Positions 33,579 through 39,047 of a stretch of 39,047 nucleotides of DNA are shown here, one piece after another. The stretch is from the NCBI RefSeq assembly GCF_000426385.1, contig NZ_AUFG01000034.1, positions 1 through 39,047 of the forward strand, written 5' to 3'. A program made the translations under genes and the position numbers. Under the pieces are notes generated by a model. It was not told where the DNA came from, ran no database searches, and saw only the letters and a list, made by a program, of their open reading frames with translations. This stretch comes from Arsenicicoccus bolidensis DSM 15745. Lineage in GTDB: Bacteria; Actinomycetota; Actinomycetes; Actinomycetales; Dermatophilaceae. Position 1 is the first letter of the stretch, and the number at the start of each line of letters is the position of its first letter.

Positions 33579-35459
33579 TCAGGCCTGGGCCTTGTGGACC
33601 ATCTCGAGCAGGGCCCGGCGGGAGGCGAGGGACTCCTCGGCGGCCTTGATCTTCTTCTCGTCGCCGGAGGCCCTGGCCTTGTCGAGGGCCTTGTTCTCCT
33701 TCTCCAGCGCCTTCTCGATCTGCTCGGCGAAGGCCGACGCCCGGTGGTTGACCTCCGGGTTCGACTTCTTCCACTTCGCGTCCTCGGCGTCACGCACGGT
33801 CTGCTCGACCTTGCGCAGCTCGCCCTCGACGCGGCCCATTTCGGAGCGGGGGACCTTGCCGGCGGCGTCCCACTTGTCCTGGATGGTGCGCAGCGCGGAC
33901 TTGGCGGCGTTGAGGTCCTTGATCGGCAGCAGCGCCCGGGCCTGGTCGAGCAGACCCTCCTTGACCTCGAGGTTGGCGCGGAACACCTTGTCCTCCTCGG
34001 CCGAGACCTCGTCCTTGGCGTTGAAGAACGCGTCCTGGGCGGCCTTGAAGCGGCCCCACAGCTCGTCGTCCTCCTTGCGCCCGGCGCGTCCGGCCCTGCG
34101 CCACTGGTCCATCAGACGCTTGAAGGCGCCCGCGGTCTGGCCCCACTCCTTGCTGGCCGAGAGCTTCTCGGCCTCGGCGACGAGCTTCTCCTTGGCGGCC
34201 TTGGCCTCGGACTGGGTGGACTCCAGCTCGGCGAAGTAGACCCGGCGGGCCTTGTCGAAGGAGTTGCGGGCCGCGCTGAACCGCTGCCAGAGAGAGTTCT
34301 CGGACTCGCGGTCGAGCTTGACCGACGAGCGCTGGTGCTTCTTCCAGTCGTCGAGCAGCTCGCGGATGCGGGCGCCGCTGGCCTTCCACTGCGTCTTGGC
34401 GGGGTCCTGGGCCGCGATCTTCTCGGCCTCGGCGACGATCGCCTCGCGCTCGGTGCGGGCCTGGTCGCGGGCGGCGGCGCGCTCGGTCGCCTCCACCTGA
34501 CGGCGCGCCTCGATGGCGGTGGCGATGGACTCGACCTTGGCGTCCAGGCCGGGCAGGTCGCCGACGACGTTGGCCTCACCGATGTGCTCGCGCAGCTTGG
34601 CGAGGTCCTCGGTGGCCTCCTTGGCGGACAGGCCGGTCTGCAGCACGCGGTGGTAGAGGAGCTCGGCCGCCGCCCACATCTCGTCGTACTTGCGGGCGAA
34701 GTAGGCCAGGGCCTCCTCGCTGCTCGCACCCGGGTAGGAACCGACGGCCTTCTCGCCGTCCGGGGTCCGGACGTAGACGGTGCCGTCCTCGGCCACCCGG
34801 CCGAAGGTCGCCGCGTTGCTCGGCGGGCCGGCGGGCGGGGTGATCGGCGCCGGCACGCCCGACGGGGACGCGGGGGCCGGACGAGCCGGGGGCTTCGGCA
34901 TCGCGGCCGGGGTCGGCACGGCGGCCGGGGTCGGGACGGCGCTGGGCGCGGAGCTCGGGGCCGGTGCGGCCGCGGGCTTCGCGTCCGCGGCCGGAGTCTC
35001 CGCCGCGGGGGCGTCCTCGGCGGCGGGCGTGGCCTCCTGGGCCGCGACAGGCTCCTCGGAGGGAACCGACTCCTCCGCGGTGGGCTTGGCTTCCGGCGCC
35101 GCGACAGGCTCCTCGGAGGGAACCGACTCCTCCGCGGTGGGCTTGGCTTCCGGCGCTGCGTCAGCCTGCTCGGCGGGGGCGGTCTCCTCGGTGGCCGGCG
35201 CGGCGGCCACCTCGTCCATGGTGACGCCCTCGCTGGCCGAGGAGGTGGCCTCGGGAGTGACGTCGCTACCCTCGCTCGCGGAGGTGCTCGTCTCGGTGGC
35301 GACGGTGCTGTCCGCGTCGGCAGGCACGCTCTCCTCCGCCGGCGCCTCGACGCCGGTCTCGGCGGGGGCGGCCTGCGGGGCCTCGGACGACACGGCAGCG
35401 TCGACCTCGGCGTCGACGGGCTGGGTGGTCGGCTGCTCGGGCTGATCGGACACAGTCAT
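33579..35459 (-). CDS. DUF349-domain protein with long acidic/Ala-Pro N-terminal region
   Basis: A 626-residue protein. Residues 1-220 are low complexity: Ala, Pro, Glu, Ser and Thr, with EAKPTAEESVPSEEPVAA present twice in tandem. After FGRVAEDGTVYVRTPDGEKAVGSYPG the rest is charged helices with repeated DUF349 units (W-x-x-A-G-x-x-P/R pattern: WKASGARIRELLDDWK, WRRAGRAGRKEDDELWGRFKAAQDAFF, WDAAGKVPRSEMGRVE). It is likely cytoplasmic. DUF349 function is not established. It typically lies near rel and hisS in actinobacteria. The ATG overlaps the cyclophilin stop by 4 bp. Confidence 0.9.
   Translation of the reverse strand: MTVSDQPEQPTTQPVDAEVDAAVSSEAPQAAPAETGVEAPAEESVPADADSTVATETSTSASEGSDVTPEATSSASEGVTMDEVAAAPATEETAPAEQADAAPEAKPTAEESVPSEEPVAAPEAKPTAEESVPSEEPVAAQEATPAAEDAPAAETPAADAKPAAAPAPSSAPSAVPTPAAVPTPAAMPKPPARPAPASPSGVPAPITPPAGPPSNAATFGRVAEDGTVYVRTPDGEKAVGSYPGASSEEALAYFARKYDEMWAAAELLYHRVLQTGLSAKEATEDLAKLREHIGEANVVGDLPGLDAKVESIATAIEARRQVEATERAAARDQARTEREAIVAEAEKIAAQDPAKTQWKASGARIRELLDDWKKHQRSSVKLDRESENSLWQRFSAARNSFDKARRVYFAELESTQSEAKAAKEKLVAEAEKLSASKEWGQTAGAFKRLMDQWRRAGRAGRKEDDELWGRFKAAQDAFFNAKDEVSAEEDKVFRANLEVKEGLLDQARALLPIKDLNAAKSALRTIQDKWDAAGKVPRSEMGRVEGELRKVEQTVRDAEDAKWKKSNPEVNHRASAFAEQIEKALEKENKALDKARASGDEKKIKAAEESLASRRALLEMVHKAQA
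35043..35156. repeat. 57-bp in-frame tandem duplication in the DUF349 gene
   Basis: GCCGCGACAGGCTCCTCGGA and the following bases recur 57 bp on (35041 and 35098), nearly identical at DNA level. They encode the twice-repeated 19-residue acidic unit, so the duplication is recent. Confidence 0.75.
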
Positions 35460-36319
35460 GCCTTCTTCTTGGTGACGGAGACCTCGAGGATGCTGATCGG
35501 GGTCTTCGGACGGCCGTCGCCTTGGCCGTTGGAGTCGTCGGACCCCGCCGCGGCGATCTGGTCCACAATATCCATCCCGCCGGTGACCTTGCCGAATATC
35601 GAGTAGCCACCTCCGTCGGTGGGCAGCGTCGAGGCCTGGTGGACGACGAAGAACTGGCCGCCGTTGCTGTTGGGGTCCTGCGTGCGGGCCATGGCGATCA
35701 CGCCGCGGGGATAGGCCCCGTCCGCGGGCGCGTTCTCGATGCCGAAGCCGTAGCCGGGGGAGCTCGCACCCGTGCCCGTCGGGTCGCCGCACTGCAGGAC
35801 CGACAGGCCCCCGGTGGTCAGGCGGTGGCACGGGCTGGGAGCCCAGTAGCCCTCGCGGGCCAGGTGCAGGAAGGACGCGACCGTCTGCGGCGCGGCCTTG
35901 CCGTCGAGCTCGAGCGTGACCGGACCGCAGCTGGTCCGCAGCGTCGCCACCCAGGTCGCGCCCTCGGCGGTCGCCTTGTCCGGGACGGCCGTGAACTGCT
36001 GGGGCTTGGTCTGCAGCGCGGGCGGCGTCGTGCAGCGCCCCGAGGCGGTGCCGGTGGGGGAGGCCGCGCCGGACGGAGGTATGCCGGACGGGGTCGCCGC
36101 AGGTGTGCTCGCTGCCGTGGCGCCGGCGGCATCGGTCGAGTCACCGCGCGGCCGCATTGACAGCGCCACCCCGACCACCGTCGCCAGCACGATCGCCACC
36201 GTCGCGATCACCGCCACCAGGCGTCGCGTCCGCTCGCGCTTCTCCGCCTTGCGCTGCTGCGCGGCCTGGACCTTGTCGTGGCGCCGCCTGGCCCGCGCGC
36301 GCTCCTGCTCCCTCGTCAC
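35456..36319 (-). CDS. Membrane-anchored cyclophilin-type peptidylprolyl isomerase
   Basis: A 287-residue protein: a very basic cytoplasmic start (residues 1-33), one membrane helix (34-54), a Ser/Thr/Pro linker and an extracytoplasmic cyclophilin domain. Landmarks are APQTVASFLHLAREGYW, CHRLTTGGLSVLQCGDPTGTG, GVIAMARTQDPNSNGGQFFVV and YSIFGKVTGGMDIVDQI. The catalytic Arg after His is kept, but the FMIQGG segment is altered to SVLQCG. It probably speeds proline isomerisation in exported proteins. GTG 36319 follows TAGACT by 7 nt: leaderless. It stands divergent to the MBL gene. Confidence 0.9.
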   Translation of the reverse strand: MTREQERARARRRHDKVQAAQQRKAEKRERTRRLVAVIATVAIVLATVVGVALSMRPRGDSTDAAGATAASTPAATPSGIPPSGAASPTGTASGRCTTPPALQTKPQQFTAVPDKATAEGATWVATLRTSCGPVTLELDGKAAPQTVASFLHLAREGYWAPSPCHRLTTGGLSVLQCGDPTGTGASSPGYGFGIENAPADGAYPRGVIAMARTQDPNSNGGQFFVVHQASTLPTDGGGYSIFGKVTGGMDIVDQIAAAGSDDSNGQGDGRPKTPISILEVSVTKKKA

Positions 36320-36326
36320 GCGCCCG

Positions 36327-36332
36327 AGTCTA
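36327..36332 (-). promoter_or_regulatory. -10 element of the cyclophilin gene (leaderless)
   Basis: Minus-strand TAGACT lies 7 nt before GTG 36319, the same box and spacing as at the Ddn-like gene. Confidence 0.6.
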
Positions 36333-36406
36333 GGGAAGGCCACCGCGAGGCCTCGTCCGCCGCGCCTGCAGCGGACGCATCTCGCCGACAGGGCGAAGAC
36401 GCTGCT

Positions 36407-36446
36407 CCGGTTGCCGGGGAGGGCGCCATACCTGCCCTCCCACCGG
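36407..36446. repeat. Compound inverted repeat in the cyclophilin-MBL divergent gap
   Basis: GGGAGGGC (36417-36424) pairs with GCCCTCCC (36434-36441), and CCGGT (36407-36411) with ACCGG (36442-36446) outside it. It lies midway between the two divergent promoters and may be a shared operator. The rest of the 207-bp gap shows nothing clear. Confidence 0.45.
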
Positions 36447-36514
36447 CCGCGGGAGGCGCGGCCGACCGGATCTCGCGGGCGACGCCCCGTCCCCGCGCGT
36501 CCCCGGCCTCCCAG

Positions 36515-36520
36515 TAGGCT
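36515..36520 (+). promoter_or_regulatory. -10 element of the MBL-fold gene (leaderless)
   Basis: TAGGCT, 6 nt, then GTG 36527. No ribosome site fits before the start. Confidence 0.55.
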
Positions 36521-36526
36521 GACGCG

Positions 36527-37228
36527 GTGCTCGTACTCGCTTTCCCCGCCCAGGCCTTCGCCACCAACTGCTATGTCGTGGCCCCGGCCGCCGGCGAGCA
36601 GTGCCTCGTCGTCGACCCGGGCATCGGCGTGGTCGAGCAGCTCCGCGCCGTCCTCACGGAGCACCGCCTCAAGCCGGCCGCCGTCCTGCTGACCCACGGT
36701 CACGTCGACCACGTCCACTCGGTGACCCCGGTGTGCACCACGGGCGACGACGCCGACCTGGCGGCATACATCCATGCCGACGACCGCTATCGGCTCGCCG
36801 ACCCGGCCGCCTCGCTCGACCCGCAGCTGGTCGCGATGTTCGAGCAGCAGTTCGGGCGCGCGTGGTCCTGGCGCGAGCCGCCGCGCGTCGAGTCGATCGT
36901 CGACCACCAGCACCTCGACCTGGCCGGGCTCGGCGTCGACGTGGCGCACGCGCCCGGGCATACCGAGGGGTCGGTGATGTTCACGCTCCCCGGCACGCCC
37001 GACGGCATCCCCGTCGAGGCCGAGCGCACCGTGCTCGCCGGAGACGTGCTCTTTGCCGGCTCCGTCGGACGCACCGACCTGCCCGGCGGCGACCACGAGG
37101 CCATGATGCGCAGCCTGCGCGACGTGGTGCTCCCGCTCGCCGACGACACCCTGATCCTGCCCGGCCACGGCCCCGCGACCACCATGGAGCGCGAGCGGGC
37201 CACCAACCCCTACCTCAAAGGACTCTGA
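36527..37228 (+). CDS. MBL-fold metallo-hydrolase (glyoxalase II-like)
   Basis: A 233-residue cytoplasmic hydrolase with the metal-binding set: THGHVDH (H57, H59, D61, H62), APGHTEGSV, GDVLFAGSVGRTDLPGG and the final PGHGP. This layout is that of glyoxalase II/persulfide dioxygenase-like proteins, which hydrolyse thioesters or similar bonds. The true substrate cannot be read from sequence. A gene like it comes just before hisS in many actinobacteria. GTG 36527 appears leaderless. It ends 6 bp before hisS, so the pair share a transcript. Confidence 0.9.
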   Translation: MLVLAFPAQAFATNCYVVAPAAGEQCLVVDPGIGVVEQLRAVLTEHRLKPAAVLLTHGHVDHVHSVTPVCTTGDDADLAAYIHADDRYRLADPAASLDPQLVAMFEQQFGRAWSWREPPRVESIVDHQHLDLAGLGVDVAHAPGHTEGSVMFTLPGTPDGIPVEAERTVLAGDVLFAGSVGRTDLPGGDHEAMMRSLRDVVLPLADDTLILPGHGPATTMERERATNPYLKGL

Positions 37229-37234
37229 TCCACC

Positions 37235-38608
37235 GTGAGCGTCAAGATCGCCCCCCTGTCCGGCTTCCCCGAGTGGCTGCCCGCCGAGCGCGTCGTCGAG
37301 CAGCTCTTCCTCGACGTCATCCGCGAGACCTTCGAGCTGCACGGCTTCGTCAGCGTCGAGACCCGCGCCGTCGAGCCCGTCTCGCGACTGGTCGGCAAGG
37401 GCGGTGACGCCGACAAGGAGATCTACGGCGTGCACCGCCTCGCCGGCGACGCCGACGGCGGCAGCGCCACCGACCCCGACGCCGAGGCCGGCGACCCCGA
37501 CAAGGCGCTCGGCCTGCACTTCGACCTGACCGTGCCGTTCTCCCGCTACGTCCTGGAGAACGCCGGCAAGCTGACCTTCCCCTTCCGCCGCTACCAGATC
37601 CAGAAGGTCTGGCGCGGCGAGCGTCCCCAGGAGGGCCGCTTCCGCGAGTTCACCCAGTGCGACATCGACATCGTCGACGCGGGCTCGCTGGCCGCGCACT
37701 ACGAGGCGGAGATGCCGCTGGTGATCGCCGACGTCTTCAGCAAGCTCCCGATCGGGGAGTACCGGATCCAGGTCAACAACCGCAAGATCCCCGAGGGCTT
37801 CTACCTCGGGCTCGGCCTGACCGACGTCGTCGGGACCCTGCGGATCGTCGACAAGCTCGACAAGATCGGGCCGGAGGGCGTCACCGAGCTCCTGGCAGAG
37901 GCCGGCGCGACGGACGAGCAGATCGGGCAGTGCCTCGCGCTCGCCGAGATCTCCTCCACCGACACGTCCTTCGCCGACCGGGTGCGGGCGCTCGGGGTCT
38001 CGCACCCGACCCTCGACGAGGGCCTGGCCGAGCTCACCGCCGTCATGGAGGCCGCCATGGCCCAGCGCCCCGGTGTCCTCGTCGCCGACCTGCGCGTCGC
38101 GCGTGGCCTGGACTACTACACCGGCACGGTCTACGAGACCCAGCTGGTCGGGCAGGAGTCCTACGGCTCGATCTGCTCCGGCGGTCGGTATGACGCCCTG
38201 GCCTCCGACGGGCGCACCACCTATCCGGGGGTGGGGATCTCGATCGGCCTGTCCCGGCTCCTGGCCAGGCTCGTGTCGACCGGCGTGGTCCGCGCGTCCC
38301 GCCCGACGCCCACCTGCGTCGTCGTCGCGCTCGGCGTCGAGGAGGACCGTGCCCGCGCGATGGCCGTCGCCGCGGAGCTGCGCGGTCGTGGCATCGCCAC
38401 CGAGATCGCCCCCAGCGCAGCGAAGTTCGGCAAGCAGATCAAGTTCGCCGACCGTCGCTCGATCCCGTTCGTGTGGTTCCTCGGGGCCGACGGCGCGTCC
38501 GACTCGGTCAAGGACATCCGGTCCGGCGAGCAGGTCGACGCCGAGGCTGCCACCTGGACCCCGCCCGCGGAGGACCTCCGTCCGTCCCTCGAGCGCGTCG
38601 AGGCCTGA
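37235..38608 (+). CDS. hisS: Histidyl-tRNA synthetase
   Basis: A 457-residue class II synthetase charging tRNA-His. Motif 1/2 region FPFRRYQIQKVWRGERPQEGRFREFTQCDIDIV, the histidine-site ARGLDYYTGTVYE and ICSGGRYDAL, and motif 3 VGISIGLSRL are all present. The anticodon-binding domain follows (PTCVVVALGVEEDRARAMAVAAELRGRGIATEI). An insertion of about 25 acidic/Gly residues near 70-90 is of the actinobacterial kind. The GTG start has AAAGGA about 12 nt upstream within the MBL tail. A tandem repeat array begins within 20 bp of the stop. Confidence 0.97.
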   Translation: MSVKIAPLSGFPEWLPAERVVEQLFLDVIRETFELHGFVSVETRAVEPVSRLVGKGGDADKEIYGVHRLAGDADGGSATDPDAEAGDPDKALGLHFDLTVPFSRYVLENAGKLTFPFRRYQIQKVWRGERPQEGRFREFTQCDIDIVDAGSLAAHYEAEMPLVIADVFSKLPIGEYRIQVNNRKIPEGFYLGLGLTDVVGTLRIVDKLDKIGPEGVTELLAEAGATDEQIGQCLALAEISSTDTSFADRVRALGVSHPTLDEGLAELTAVMEAAMAQRPGVLVADLRVARGLDYYTGTVYETQLVGQESYGSICSGGRYDALASDGRTTYPGVGISIGLSRLLARLVSTGVVRASRPTPTCVVVALGVEEDRARAMAVAAELRGRGIATEIAPSAAKFGKQIKFADRRSIPFVWFLGADGASDSVKDIRSGEQVDAEAATWTPPAEDLRPSLERVEA

Positions 38609-38627
38609 GCCCCGCTCCGGGCGGGCA

Positions 38628-39047
38628 CCCGACGGGACGTGACCTGTCGGGTCGCGTCGGGTTGAGCCCAGGGCGGGCACCCGACGGGACGTGACCTGTC
38701 GGGGCGCGTCGGGTTGAGCCCAGGGCGGCCGCCGACGGGATGTGACCTGTCGGGGCGGGTCGGGTCGGGCCCGAGGCCGCCAGCCGACGGGATGTGACCT
38801 GTCGGGGCGGGTCGGGTCGGGCCCGAGTCCGCCAGCCGACGGGACGTGACCTGTCGGGGCGGGTCGGGTCGGGCCCGAGGCCGCTGGGCGACGGGACGTG
38901 ACCTGTCGGGGCGGGTCGGGTTGAGCCGCGGCGGCTAGCCGACGGGAAGTGACCTGCCGGGCCGGGTCGGGTTGAGCCCGAGGCCGCCAGCCGACAGGTA
39001 GTGACCTGCCGGGGTGCGTCGGGTTGAGCCCGAGGCCGCCAGCCGAC
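38628..39047. repeat. Tandem array of at least eight 51-52 bp units after hisS, continuing off the window
   Basis: The core GTGACCTG recurs at 38639, 38691, 38742, 38794, 38846, 38898, 38949 and 39001, spacing 51 or 52. A unit reads about CCGACGGGACGTGACCTGTCGG, then GGCGGGTCGGGTCGGGCCCGAGGCCGCCAG. CCGACGGG and CCTGTCGG can pair, giving one imperfect hairpin per unit, and TCGGGCCCGA in copies 3-5 is a palindrome. There are no unique spacers. The 439-bp stretch holds no credible gene. The right end is outside the window. Confidence 0.9.

Noticed and set aside
3315-36963. GGCATAC as an FtsK-orienting (KOPS-like) polar sequence
   Set aside because: Copies are evenly split between strands in this window (10 and 11), so no polarity is seen; other explanations are kept.
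36320-38680. Long minus-strand extension of the cyclophilin frame through hisS
   Set aside because: It is antisense to hisS and the MBL gene; the leaderless GTG at 36319 with TAGACT is a clear start.
38628-39047. Repeat array as a CRISPR
   Set aside because: Units are contiguous and vary throughout; there are no unique spacers between conserved repeats and no cas genes in view.
1-39047. tRNA or rRNA genes
   Set aside because: I saw no cloverleaf with a GTTCRA-type T-loop in a suitable frame and no rRNA sequence.

Overview
This window is high-GC chromosomal DNA from an actinobacterium. Leaderless promoters, an F420-type nitroreductase-fold protein, a phosphatidylinositol mannoside pathway and an actinobacterial SOS box all point that way. 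The order HIT - pgsA - acyltransferase - pimA - pdxS/pdxT - yebC - ruvCAB - yajC - secDF - apt - rel - DUF349 - cyclophilin - MBL hydrolase - hisS is a conserved actinobacterial core segment. An Intrasporangiaceae-like member of the Micrococcales is my best guess; this is inference, not proof.

Left edge (1-2.7 kb): the 3' end of an IS3-family transposase gene lies inside, and truncates, a DUF222/HNH-type gene. An unrecognised two-module protein and a Ddn-like F420 protein follow on the minus strand. The Ddn-like gene and the HIT gene diverge from overlapping -10 elements. From 2.7 to 7.4 kb come a HIT hydrolase, a small DCC-like protein without its cysteines, a TMEM165/GDT1 cation exporter behind a probable yybP-ykoY manganese riboswitch, a histidine phosphatase and an EF-G-like GTPase.

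From 7.5 to 15.7 kb a tightly packed operon makes phosphatidylinositol phosphate and its first mannosides (pgsA, acyltransferase, pimA, small membrane protein). Next are pdxS and pdxT, the two halves of PLP synthase, separated here by a convergent/divergent MFS exporter and ArsR-type regulator pair. yebC follows. From 15.7 to 25.5 kb there is a repeat-rich spacer, then ruvCAB behind a LexA box, the Sec accessory genes yajC-secD-secF, apt and the bifunctional (p)ppGpp enzyme rel, followed by a GNAT acetyltransferase.

From 26.2 to 33.3 kb lie two minus-strand export modules: a YtrA-like GntR operon (regulator, DUF1648 membrane protein, PLDc_N peptide, ABC ATPase, permease) with an operator on its promoter, and an ABC transporter coupled to a LuxR-type two-component system. 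From 33.5 kb to the end are a DUF349 protein, a membrane-anchored cyclophilin, an MBL-fold hydrolase and hisS. The window closes inside a tandem array of 51-52 bp units directly after hisS.

The most notable signals outside ordinary genes are the hisS-proximal minisatellite, the yebC-ruvC repeats, the paired 50-bp hairpin repeats after the DUF349 gene, a recurrent -10/start-codon spacing that marks leaderless genes, and a marked excess of the heptamer GGCATAC/GTATGCC. No complete new defence or mobile system was found.
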